The notes under the pieces are model-generated. The model ran no database searches and was not told the origin of the DNA. It saw only the letters and a program-made list of their open reading frames with translations. The position numbers and the translations under genes are program-made. This document shows positions 54,942 to 63,470 of a stretch of DNA of 64,000 bases, one piece after another. This stretch comes from Nonomuraea sp. NBC_00507 (GTDB lineage: Bacteria > Actinomycetota > Actinomycetes > Streptosporangiales > Streptosporangiaceae), in NCBI RefSeq assembly GCF_036013525.1, contig NZ_CP107853.1, positions 12,462,001-12,526,000 on the forward strand. The letters run 5' to 3'. Each line of letters starts with the position of its first letter. Position 1 is the stretch's first letter.

Positions 54942-55714
54942 GGGGCTTCCTTGGTCTTGGCGCCCAGCCAGCTCAGTCCTGCCTCGCGGCCCGGCGCCGA
55001 GCCGCCGACCAGGTCAAGGAACGCCTGGTTGAGGCTGCGGCCGCCGCGCACCTGCTCCAGTGACCCCTGCGCCACGATGTGTCCCGCATTCATCACCGAC
55101 ACCCAGTCGCACAGCCGCTCGACCAGGTCCATCACGTGACTGGAGAAGATGACGGTCGAGCCGGACGCGGTGAAGCGCTGGAGCACCTCGGTGAGCGTGT
55201 TGGCGCTGACCGGATCGACGCCCTCGAACGGCTCGTCCAGGAACAACACCGACGGGTTGTGCAATAACGCGGCCGCCAGGCCGATCTTCTTGCGCATGCC
55301 GGTGGAGTAGTCCACGACCAGCTTGTCGGCGGCGCCGGCCAGGTCCATCAGGTGCAGCAGCTCGCCGGCCCGCTGCTCCACCTCACCTTTGGGGATGCCG
55401 CGCAACCGCCCCGCGTAGAGGAGCAGCTCGCGGCCCGACAGGCGCTCGAACAGCCGCAATCCCTCCGGCAGCACCCCGATGCGGGCCTTGACCTCGACGG
55501 GATCGCGCCACACGTGGAGCCCGTCCACCTCGGCCGACCCGCCGTCCGGCCGGAGCAACCCGGTGATCATGCTGAGCGTGGTCGTCTTGCCCGCGCCGTT
55601 GGGTCCGACCAGGCCCGCGAAGCTGCCGGCGGGGACGACGAGATCGACTCCTGCCACCGCGACCTGCTGTCCGTATCGCTTGAACAGGCCCTGGGTGCGA
55701 ACGGCATCCGTCAT
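54938..55714 (-). CDS. ABC transporter ATP-binding protein
   Basis: 258 residues. Walker A GPNGAGKTTTL, signature YSTGMRKKIGLAAAL, Walker B VLFLDEPFEGVDP and the switch His SSHVMD are complete. It powers the permease encoded next and belongs to the drug/lipid-exporter-type branch. Confidence 0.92.
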   Translation of the reverse strand: MTDAVRTQGLFKRYGQQVAVAGVDLVVPAGSFAGLVGPNGAGKTTTLSMITGLLRPDGGSAEVDGLHVWRDPVEVKARIGVLPEGLRLFERLSGRELLLYAGRLRGIPKGEVEQRAGELLHLMDLAGAADKLVVDYSTGMRKKIGLAAALLHNPSVLFLDEPFEGVDPVSANTLTEVLQRFTASGSTVIFSSHVMDLVERLCDWVSVMNAGHIVAQGSLEQVRGGRSLNQAFLDLVGGSAPGREAGLSWLGAKTKEAP

Positions 55715-55750
55715 GGAACCAATCTATGAGGAGAGACTAGCCTTGCGCGT

Positions 55751-57340
55751 ATGAGCGCAGCTGCGGAATCCATGCCGGACAAGCCGGATATCCATACGAC
55801 TGCCGGAAAGATCGCCGACCTCGAGCGCCGCCTCGATGAGGCCGTGCATGCCGGGTCCGCGGCGGCGGTGGAGAAGCAGCACGCCAAGGGCAAGATGACG
55901 GCCAGGGAGCGGGTGCTCACGCTGCTGGACGAGGGCTCGTTCGTGGAGTTCGACGAGTTCGCCAGGCACCGGTCCACCATGTTCGGGCTGGACAAGCGAC
56001 GGCCGTACGGCGACGGGGTGATCACTGGGCACGGCACCGTCGACGGGCGGCAGGTGTGCGTGTTCTCGCAGGACGTGACCGTGTTCGGCGGCTCGCTCGG
56101 CGAAGTGTACGGCGAGAAGATCGTCAAGGTCCTGGACATGGCGCTCAAGACCGGCTGCCCGATCATCGGGATCAACGAGGGCGGCGGCGCGCGGATCCAG
56201 GAGGGCGTGGTCGCGCTCGGTCTCTACGCGGAGATCTTCAAGCGCAATGTGCACGCCTCCGGCGTGATCCCGCAGATCTCGCTCATCATGGGCGCGGCGG
56301 CCGGCGGGCACGTCTACTCCCCCGCGCTGACCGACTTCGTCGTGATGGTGGACCAGACGTCGCAGATGTTCATCACGGGCCCGGACGTGATCAAGACGGT
56401 GACGGGCGAGGAGGTCACGTTCGAGGAGCTCGGCGGGGCCCGCACACACAACACGAAGTCGGGCGTGGCGCACTACCAGGCCGCCGACGAGGAGGACGCG
56501 CTCGACTACGTCAAGGCGCTGCTGTCGTACCTGCCGTCGAACAACCTCGACGAGGCTCCGGTCTTCGAGGCCGCCGCGGATCTGGAGCCGGATCCCGAGC
56601 TGGACGAGGTGATCCCGGACTCGCCGAACCAGCCGTACGACATGCACCAGGTGATCGAGCACGTGCTCGACGACGGAGAGTTCCTGGAAGTGCACGCGTT
56701 GTTCGCGCCGAACGTCGTCGTGGGGTACGGCCGGGTGGACGGCCAGCCGGTCGGGGTGGTCGCGAACCAGCCCATGCATTTCGCCGGATGTCTGGATATC
56801 AACGCATCCGAGAAGGCCGCGAGATTTATTCGAACATGTGATGCTTTTAATATTCCAATCCTGACTTTCGTTGATGTACCGGGTTTCCTGCCCGGCACGG
56901 ATCAGGAATGGAACGGAATCATCCGCCGCGGCGCCAAGCTCCTCTACGCCTACGCCGAGGCCACCGTGCCGCTGATCACGGTGATCACCAGGAAGGCGTA
57001 CGGCGGCGCGTACGACGTCATGGGGTCCAAGCACCTCGGCGCGGACATCAACCTGGCCTGGCCCACCGCGCAGATCGCGGTCATGGGCGCACAGGGCGCG
57101 GTCAACATTCTTTACCGGCGCGAGCTGGCCGCCGCCGAGGATTCGGACACCGAGCGGGCCAGGCTCGTCACCGAGTACGAGGACACGCTGGCCAACCCGT
57201 ACATCGCGGCGGAGCGCGGCTACGTGGACGCGGTGATCCGGCCGTCCGAGACCCGGCCCCAGGTCGTCAGGGCGCTGCGGGCGCTGCGGAACAAGCGAGC
57301 CACCCTCCCGCCGAAGAAGCATGGGAACATCCCGCTATGA
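55751..57340 (+). CDS. pccB: Acyl-CoA carboxylase beta (carboxyltransferase) subunit
   Basis: 529 residues. [17 protein letters not shown] near the N-terminus, then [11 protein letters not shown] and [10 protein letters not shown] (first oxyanion site), [14 protein letters not shown] and [14 protein letters not shown] (second site). It moves CO2 from biotin to propionyl- or acetyl-CoA. TAGCCT about 7 bases upstream suggests leaderless start. It overlaps accE by 4 bases. A run of A/T-ending codons at about 56815-56890 is out of character. Confidence 0.93.
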   Translation: MSAAAESMPDKPDIHTTAGKIADLERRLDEAVHAGSAAAVEKQHAKGKMTARERVLTLLDEGSFVEFDEFARHRSTMFGLDKRRPYGDGVITGHGTVDGRQVCVFSQDVTVFGGSLGEVYGEKIVKVLDMALKTGCPIIGINEGGGARIQEGVVALGLYAEIFKRNVHASGVIPQISLIMGAAAGGHVYSPALTDFVVMVDQTSQMFITGPDVIKTVTGEEVTFEELGGARTHNTKSGVAHYQAADEEDALDYVKALLSYLPSNNLDEAPVFEAAADLEPDPELDEVIPDSPNQPYDMHQVIEHVLDDGEFLEVHALFAPNVVVGYGRVDGQPVGVVANQPMHFAGCLDINASEKAARFIRTCDAFNIPILTFVDVPGFLPGTDQEWNGIIRRGAKLLYAYAEATVPLITVITRKAYGGAYDVMGSKHLGADINLAWPTAQIAVMGAQGAVNILYRRELAAAEDSDTERARLVTEYEDTLANPYIAAERGYVDAVIRPSETRPQVVRALRALRNKRATLPPKKHGNIPL

Positions 57341-57537
57341 CGCCACATCTGCGTATTGTCCGGGGCGACGCCACGCCCGAGGAGATCGCCGCGTTGGTGA
57401 CCGCGCTCGCCACACGACACGCCCAACCGTCAACGCCTCCCCAACCCCGTCGGCAAACATGGCGAAACCCCGCCAGAGGCATGCGTAAGCCTGTCCTTCC
57501 CGGGAAGTCGGCATGGCGGATGAGCGCTCTACCTTAG
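57337..57537 (+). CDS. accE: Acyl-CoA carboxylase epsilon subunit
   Basis: 66 residues. [20 protein letters not shown] and the C-terminal SAWRMSALP match the small actinobacterial epsilon subunit that binds and activates the carboxylase complex. ATG 57337 overlaps the pccB stop (ATGA). Confidence 0.88.
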   Translation: MTPHLRIVRGDATPEEIAALVTALATRHAQPSTPPQPRRQTWRNPARGMRKPVLPGKSAWRMSALP

Positions 57538-57644
57538 ATAGATCCTGGGAAACGGGTGTCAAGCTCGCCGGGAGTTGGGACTATCTAGAGAAAGTAGGCG
57601 TATATAGTCGGCCGATCAACTAACACCGCGGCCTGGAGGACGAC

Positions 57645-58583
57645 ATGGCCATCCCAGACCTCATGCCGCATCCTGTGGCAGCCAAGTACGCCGTCCTAGT
57701 GGATGTCGGTTATCTGTACGCGGCGGCAGGTGAAGTGCTGCTCGGCGCCAAGGAGCGCAAGGAATATCGGGTGGCCGCTGATGAGCTCATCCAGAGTCTA
57801 CAGAAACATGCAGAGGCACGTATTTCTGGCGAACTTCTGCGGATCTATTGGTATGACGCCGCCCGTGACCGCGTGCCCACCGTCGACCAGCGGGTCATCG
57901 CCCAGCTCCCTTGGGTCAAGGTGCGACTTGGCAACCTGAACGCCCGTGGCCAGCAGAAAGGCGTGGACGCGCAGATCAGGAGCGATCTGGAGGCCCTGGC
58001 GAGGCATCATGCGGTCACCGACACGATCCTGCTGGCGGGTGACGAGGACATGGTCCCGGCGGTGGAGGCCGCTCAGGCGTACGGCGTGCGTATCCACCTG
58101 TGGGGCGTCGAGCCGCCGTACGGCACCAACCAGGCCGAGCGCCTGGTGTGGGAGTCCGACACCGTAGAAGTGATCTCTGCTGATTTCCTGAGGCCGTTTT
58201 TCAGCCGTGCTCCCCAGCCCGTCCCCGTCACCCCGCCCGCCGCTCCCTCGCCCGCGCAGGTCTTCGCCGGACGCGCGCCCGCCAAGCCGCACGCCAAGCC
58301 GGGGCAGGTGGCCAAGCTCGGGCCGAGCCGGCCGCGCGTGGAGGACGTGGGCGAGCACGTGGCGCAGAAGTGGATCCTCACCCGTGGCCGCGACAACATC
58401 CGCGACCTGCTGCCGGGGCCGATCCTGCCGACCGTGATCGACACGGAGCTGCTGATCGAGGCGGAGAAGGAGCTCGGCCACTCGCTGCGGCCGTTCCCCG
58501 AGGCCCGGGTGTGGCTGCGTGACGGTTTCTGGGCCCGCGTTTACCGCGAGTTCGACCTGGGGGTGGGGGTCTCGTCCAAGTAG
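57645..58583 (+). CDS. NYN/PIN-like nuclease domain protein
   Basis: 312 residues. The N-terminal domain is NYN (LabA-like): VLVDVGYLYAAA, KGVDAQIRSDLEAL and LLAGDEDMVPAVEAA supply the acidic metal-binding residues expected of a ribonuclease. A Pro/Ala linker (about 190-225) leads to a C-terminal domain (VEDVGEHVAQKW, GHSLRPFPEARVWLRDGFW). GGAGG before the ATG supports the start. RNA processing is the inferred role. Confidence 0.85.
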   Translation: MAIPDLMPHPVAAKYAVLVDVGYLYAAAGEVLLGAKERKEYRVAADELIQSLQKHAEARISGELLRIYWYDAARDRVPTVDQRVIAQLPWVKVRLGNLNARGQQKGVDAQIRSDLEALARHHAVTDTILLAGDEDMVPAVEAAQAYGVRIHLWGVEPPYGTNQAERLVWESDTVEVISADFLRPFFSRAPQPVPVTPPAAPSPAQVFAGRAPAKPHAKPGQVAKLGPSRPRVEDVGEHVAQKWILTRGRDNIRDLLPGPILPTVIDTELLIEAEKELGHSLRPFPEARVWLRDGFWARVYREFDLGVGVSSK

Positions 58584-58722
58584 GCGGCGGCCCGCCGGCG
58601 AGCAGACTCGGGGAGATGTCCGATTCCTGCGGGTCGTGGGCTGTGACCTGCCGACCTGGCATTTCACGGTCGCGTCCGATTTCCGCCAGTCAGCCGCCTG
58701 AGAAGCGCATACCGTCGAAGAC

Positions 58723-60108
58723 ATGTCACCACTTGAGCTCGACTTCGACTCCTGCTACCGGGCCGTCTCGGCCAGGGACGCCCGGTTCGACGGGCGCTTC
58801 TACACGGCGGTGACGACGACGCGCATCTACTGCCGCCCGATCTGCCCCGCCCGTACGCCGGCCTCCCGCAACGTGCGTTTCTACCGGCACGCGGCGTCGG
58901 CCGAGGCCGCCGGGTTCCGCCCGTGCAAGCGTTGCCGTCCCGAGCTCTCCCCCGGGGATCCCGGCTGGGACGTCCGCGGCGACCTCGTCGGCCGGGCTTT
59001 GCGCCTGATCGACGACGGCGGGGCCGACGAGCAGGGCGTCGTGGGGCTGGCCAGGCGGCTGCACATCACCGAGCGGCACCTGCACCGGCTGTTCGTGGCC
59101 GAGCTGGGTGTCGGGCCGCTGGCGGTGGCGCGGACGAAGCGGCTGCTGCTGGCCAAACAGCTCCTGACCGAGACGGGGCTGCCGGTGACGGAGGTGGCGT
59201 TCGCGGCAGGGTTCGGGAGCGTGCGGCAGTTCAACGCGACGATGCGGGAGACGTACGGCTTCACGCCCAGCGAGCTGCGGGCCACGGCCGGACCGCGGGT
59301 CTCCGACGCGACGCTCAGGCTGCGGCTGCACCGGCGGGAGCCGTACGACGTGGAGGGGGTCTTCGCGTTCCTGGCCTCCCGGGCGATTCCCGGGCTGGAG
59401 GTGGCGGACCGGACGTCGTACTCGCGGGCTGTGCCGGGCGGGACGATCACGCTCACCCCGCGGCCGGACCACATCGCCCTGGACGTGGCGGTGGAGGACA
59501 CGCGGCAGCTCGCCCGCGTCGTGGCCCGCTGCCGCCGCCTCCTCGACCTGGACGCCGACCCGGACGCCATTGCCGAGATCCTCGGCCAGACCTCGCTCGG
59601 CCCCCTCGTGTCGGCCCGGCCGGGATTGCGCGTGCCGGGGACGTTCGATGGGTTCGAGCTGGCGGTGCGGGCGGTCGTGGGCCAGCAGATCTCGGTGGCG
59701 GGCGCCCGTACCCTGCTCGGCCGCATCGTCGCCAGAGCCGCCGCACCCGGCGGCCTCTTCCCCACGCCGGCCCACCTCCTGGAGACCGACCTCACCGGCC
59801 TGGGCCTGACCAACCGCCGGATCGAGACCCTCAAGGACCTGGCCGCGCGCCTGGCCGAGGGCCAGATCGACCTGGACGGCGGCCAGGACCCCGCGGAAGC
59901 CGTGACGGGACTGCTCGAAGTCCCCGGCATCGGCCCGTGGACGGCCAGCTACATCGCGTTGCGGGCCCTTCGCGACCCCGACGCCTGGCCCGCGGGCGAC
60001 CTCGTGCTCAAGAAGCGCATGGCCGCCCTGGGCATCACTGACGACCACATCGAGCGGTGGCGGCCCTGGCGGGCCTACGCCGCGCTGCACCTCTGGAGCT
60101 CATCATGA
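58723..60108 (+). CDS. Ada-AlkA fusion: methyl-responsive regulator and 3-methyladenine DNA glycosylase
   Basis: 461 residues. The N-terminal Ada zinc domain has YCRPICPAR (Cys37, Cys41) and CKRC (Cys68, Cys71); Cys37 is the methyl-phosphotriester acceptor. An AraC-type HTH (about 85-190) follows, then AlkA_N and the HhH-GPD glycosylase with PGIGPWTASYIALR and a catalytic Asp in PAGDLVLKK. It both senses alkylation and excises alkylated bases. It overlaps ogt by 4 bases. Confidence 0.93.
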   Translation: MSPLELDFDSCYRAVSARDARFDGRFYTAVTTTRIYCRPICPARTPASRNVRFYRHAASAEAAGFRPCKRCRPELSPGDPGWDVRGDLVGRALRLIDDGGADEQGVVGLARRLHITERHLHRLFVAELGVGPLAVARTKRLLLAKQLLTETGLPVTEVAFAAGFGSVRQFNATMRETYGFTPSELRATAGPRVSDATLRLRLHRREPYDVEGVFAFLASRAIPGLEVADRTSYSRAVPGGTITLTPRPDHIALDVAVEDTRQLARVVARCRRLLDLDADPDAIAEILGQTSLGPLVSARPGLRVPGTFDGFELAVRAVVGQQISVAGARTLLGRIVARAAAPGGLFPTPAHLLETDLTGLGLTNRRIETLKDLAARLAEGQIDLDGGQDPAEAVTGLLEVPGIGPWTASYIALRALRDPDAWPAGDLVLKKRMAALGITDDHIERWRPWRAYAALHLWSSS

Positions 60109-60614
60109 TCGCTGCACAGCTCATCCCGACCCCCATGGGGCCTCTGTCCCTGCTGTCCCGCGAGGGAATCCTGGTCGCGGCCGGCTTCACCGCCGACCCG
60201 AAGGAGATGTACGCCCGCCTCACGCCCGCACTCCAGGCGGAGGGCCTGGAGGTGGTGGACGACCTGGGGGCGGCGTCGGAGGCCGTCCGCGCGTACCTGT
60301 CGGGCGACCTGGCCGCCCTGGACGCCATCCCGGTCTCCCAGCCCGGCTCACCGACCCGCAAGCGGCTCCACGCGGCGTTGCGTGAGGTCAAGGCGGGGAC
60401 CACCGTCTCGTACGCGGAGCTGGCCGAACGGGCCGGACTACCGAAGACGGCTGCCCGGGCAGCCGGGTCGGCCTGCGCCCAGAACCTGATCGCACCGTTC
60501 GTCCCCTGCCACCGGGTGCTGCCCAGCTCTGGGGGATATGGCGGCTATTACTACGGCGTACCGGTCAAAGAGTGGCTGCTTGCCCACGAATCCGGAGGAA
60601 TCACTAACCTATAG
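60105..60614 (+). CDS. ogt: Methylated-DNA--protein-cysteine methyltransferase
   Basis: 169 residues. PCHRVLPSSGG contains the methyl-acceptor Cys (about residue 134), with YAELAERAGLPKTAARAAG as the DNA-binding helix. It repairs O6-methylguanine. ATG 60105 overlaps the Ada-AlkA stop (ATGA), forming an alkylation-repair operon. Confidence 0.93.
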   Translation: MIAAQLIPTPMGPLSLLSREGILVAAGFTADPKEMYARLTPALQAEGLEVVDDLGAASEAVRAYLSGDLAALDAIPVSQPGSPTRKRLHAALREVKAGTTVSYAELAERAGLPKTAARAAGSACAQNLIAPFVPCHRVLPSSGGYGGYYYGVPVKEWLLAHESGGITNL

Positions 60615-60673
60615 TAATGCCTTGACTGCATTCGGTAATGCGTTCGGCATGCCAACGCGGAGGATGGGCAGCG

Positions 60674-60961
60674 ATGAGAACACATGAGAACGAGAGCGAG
60701 TCAGCCCAAGACGCCATAGCGCGCATAGCTACGGCCGTCTATTGGGCCAGACAGGTCGCCGACGCAGCAGTAGGCCATATGGATGCCGACGGGACGAACA
60801 AGGAAATACCCCAGGCCGTCCCGTTGATCGTAACGGTTCGCTGTAGTCACATGCCAGACGAAGCGTAGGCGCGGATCGACGCGTGGACTGACAAGACGAC
60901 GGCCATAGGTCGGCTCGAGAAGGCAGCTCTTGCCAAGGAATTCGAGGAGTCGTTCGTCTGA
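60674..60961 (+). pseudogene. Small gene interrupted by an in-frame amber codon
   Basis: ATG 60674 (GGAGG about 11 bases upstream) gives 64 residues ending CSHMPDEA before TAG at 60866-60868. The same frame continues with natural composition, ARIDAWTDKTTAIGRLEK and ALAKEFEESFV, to TGA at 60959-60961. Both halves look like one 95-residue helical protein with a nonsense mutation. No family is recognised. Confidence 0.55.
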
Positions 60962-61334
60962 ACAAAGCAGGCGGGGCTGGCGCAACACCCAGTGTGCCGG
61001 CCCTGTCTGCTCACATCGAGGGCGCCAAGCGCTGAGGCTGAATGCCGTCACCCCAGCCACCCCCACCACGCTCAGCAGGGCAGCGGTCCACCTGGGAGCC
61101 GCAAAGCCGAAGTCGGCGTCGATCGTGAGATCTGCTCCAAAGGAGCCGATCTCACGAAACGGGTAGCAGCCCGTTGATGGCAACCGGATCCCCCGCGTAA
61201 ATAATGCGGGGGCTTTCAGCCGAGATGGCTGGAGGCACGTGTGTTGCCAGCACCAGCCAACAATCATCGCAAGGAGGTGACCGACGTTGGCTACGTTCCG
61301 CGTACGACAGAAGACCGACCGCGCTGTGCTTCAC
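60962..61334. other. Gap between the small pseudogene and the omega-RNA/IscB element
   Basis: No gene is supported. It includes a perfect 7-bp hairpin cccccgc (61190-61196) / gcggggg (61206-61212) with an A/T-rich loop, which may mark the left side of the element or a terminator. The element's exact left end, and thus the guide sequence, cannot be placed by eye. Confidence 0.5.
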
Positions 61335-61529
61335 CAGCAGCGCGCTCTCGAATTCGGGTCAGCAGACAACCCCGGGATCAGGGACGAAACGGGGCTCGAA
61401 GGCTATAGCGCACCGGGCGCGGGACATGTGCGAGGTGAGACCCCCGGCAGTTCACCTGCCGCCGGGGGCGTTACCCCGGACCATACTCCGGTTCGGGAGA
61501 AGGGACGTGAGTCCCCACCCTATGTATTC
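61335..61529 (+). ncRNA. HEARO / omega RNA upstream of iscB
   Basis: The roughly 195 bases directly before the iscB start are highly structured: ccccg..cggg near 61371-61395, a long cccccggcag / ctgccgccggggg hairpin (about 61441-61469), and a ccccgga/tccgg hairpin (about 61473-61498), running to gtgagtccccaccc just before the gene. Position and stem-loop content match the omega RNAs (first described as HEARO) that guide IscB. Boundaries are approximate. Confidence 0.6.
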
Positions 61530-62745
61530 GTGCTGGACAGGCACGGACATCCGCTCCAGCCCTGCACCCCGGCCAGGGCACGCAAGCTGCTCACAAGGGG
61601 ACGCGCTGTCGTGCATCGGCGCACGCCATTCGTCATCCGTCTCAAGGACCGCACCATCGACACCTCAGAAGTTGATGGGGCGGAACTAGGCATCGACCCC
61701 GGCTCCCAGCACACCGGGATCTCGATATTCACCGCCCAGGGTGGCGAGCGCCGCGCCCGGTTCGCGCTCCGGCTCGACCACCGCGGCGCCGCGATCCGGA
61801 AAAGGATGGGGCAGCGGGCCAACTACCGGCGCGGCCGCCGCACCCGGAACCTGCGCTACCGAAAGCCGCGCTTCGCCAACCGCACGCGACCTTCAGGCTG
61901 GCTCCCGCCTTCCCTCCTTCATCGCGTGGCCACTACCGTCTCCTGGGTCGACCGGCTCGCTCGCTGGGCGCCGGTGCGGGCGGTGCTACCTGCTGGCCAA
62001 GTGGGGGCGACGGTGCGCCTACTGCGGCACCAGCGGGGTGCCGCTGAACATCGACCACATCCAGCCCCGCAGCCGGGGCGGCACCGACCGGGTCTCGAAC
62101 CTCACCCTGGCCTGCGTGCCGTGCAACCAGGTCAAGGGCAACCGGCCAATCACACAGTTCCTCACCGGTAAGCCAAAACTGCTCGCCACGATTCGAGCAC
62201 AGGCCATGACGCCGCTTCGGGACACCGCTGCCGTGCAGTCCACCCGCTGGGCCCTATGGCGCAAGCTTGACGCCCTCCTACCCACCCACGTGGCCTCCGG
62301 GGGCCGCACAAAGTGGAACCGTACGCGTAATCACCTACCCAAGACCCACACCCTCGACGCCCTGGCCGTCGGAAAGCTCGACACCATCACCGAAACCGTC
62401 TCCCCAGTGATGGTCGCCGGATGCACCGGCCGCGGCACCCACGCCCGCACCCGCTCCGACAAGCACGGCTTCCCCCGCCTTCGCATGCCCCGCCAGAAAC
62501 AGCACTTCGGCTACCAGACTGGGGACCTCGTCCGAGCCGTCGTGCCCACCGGTAAGAAGCAAGGTACCTACACCGGCCGCCTCGCCGTCCGCTCCCGCGG
62601 CTATTTCAACATCACCACCGCACACGGCACCGTCCAAGGACTCAATCACCGTCACATCCGCCTGTTGCAACGGGCGGACGGATACGCCTACACCTTTCAG
62701 AAGGAGTCATGCGGACCGTACGCCTTCTCCCCCTTGCCTAGATAG
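61530..62745 (+). pseudogene. iscB: Degenerate IscB RNA-guided nuclease (frameshift, RuvC-II missing)
   Basis: The first frame has the PLMP domain (VLDRHGHPLQPCTPARARKL, AVVHRRTPFVIRLKD), RuvC-I (ELGIDPGSQHTGISIF) and the Arg-rich bridge helix (YRRGRRTRNLRYRKPRF), ending near WAPVRA. From about 61987 the +1 frame continues with the HNH domain (CAYCG, NIDHIQPRSRGGTDRVSNL, ACVPCNQVKGN), RuvC-III (THTLDALAVG) and the C-terminal domain. Between them IscBs normally have 30-40 residues with the RuvC-II Glu; these are absent here. A deletion with frameshift best explains it. No transposase gene is beside it. Confidence 0.85.
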
Positions 62746-62798
62746 CTTGAGCGATGCCCATAGCCGACGACGCTGTCGAAGCGCGCGCCCAGAGCTGA

Positions 62799-63185
62799 CG
62801 CGCCCTCGCGGCCCTGCACGCAAAATCGACGACAAGCTGGAAAAAGCACTCCAGAAGGAGCACGACCTGAGCGTGAGCGAATACACGGTGCTGGACATAC
62901 TGGGCCCGCCAGGACGGCTGGCACATGCGCATGCAGCAGCTGGCTCGCGCGGTCGTGCTCAGCCAGAGCGCCACCACCCGGCTGGTCACGAGGCTGGAGA
63001 AGCGCGGGCTGCTCAGGCGCTACCTGTGCGAGGACGACAGGCGCGGCATCTACTCCGAGGTCACGCAGGACGGGCGGGACCTACTCGCGCAGGCCCGCCC
63101 GACGCACGACGCCGTGCTCAAGGAGGTGCTGGCCGAGGCGGCGGAGCAGCCGGAGCTCGCCCCGCTCGCCGCGGTCCTCAGCTGA
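62799..63185 (+). pseudogene. MarR-family regulator with two frameshifts
   Basis: RALAALHA (62799-62822), then after a one-base slip in AAAA (62822-62825) KIDDKLEKALQKEHDLSVSE and YTVLDIL, then after an extra G in GGG (62902-62904) ARQDGWHMRMQQLARAV, QSATTRLVTRLEKRGLL and GIYSEVTQDG. Joined, these give a MarR winged-helix protein lacking its first residues, with a stop (TGA 62796-62798) just before. It directly follows the IscB element. Confidence 0.7.
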
Positions 63186-63404
63186 CGCGATCTCGGATCC
63201 CAGACGGCGGCTGGGTGCCCGGCGGCACGAAGACGAACGGGTCTATGGTGCCGAAGCAAGCTGGCCCTTCAGGGTCGGAGGCGTTGTAGGCGGGGCCGCA
63301 GGCATTCCTGCGTCTTGAGCATCTCGCTCGCGTTCATGCCGGGCTTGCCGGAGCGCGTGGAGGCCACACGCGTCTGGTCGTACGGACCAGGGCCGACCGT
63401 GAGT
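63178..63404 (-). pseudogene. Truncated N-terminal fragment of a secreted-protein gene
   Basis: On the complement, YDQTRVASTRSGKPGMNASE and MLKTQE, then after a frameshift near 63300 CGPAYNASDPEGPACFGTID and PFVFVPPGTQPPSG, ending at a stop at 63178. The FVPPGTQPPSG block matches FVPPGVTPPSG at the corresponding place in the neighbouring gene that runs off the edge, so it is a decayed paralogue. Confidence 0.6.
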
Positions 63405-63470
63405 TGAGATTCATATCCTGCCGGTATCGATCGTTTCCCAGCTGAGCGCGCCCCTGCGACGCCATGGTCC

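Noticed and set aside
60701..61267. 188-codon minus-strand frame spanning the small pseudogene and the gap
   Set aside because: Unnatural composition in most of it, no ribosome site, and it covers the plus-strand coding half of the amber-interrupted gene.
63186..63470. Plus-strand gene between the MarR remnant and the edge gene
   Set aside because: Readable protein-like sequence is on the minus strand (decayed secreted-protein fragment); plus-strand frames are short shadows.
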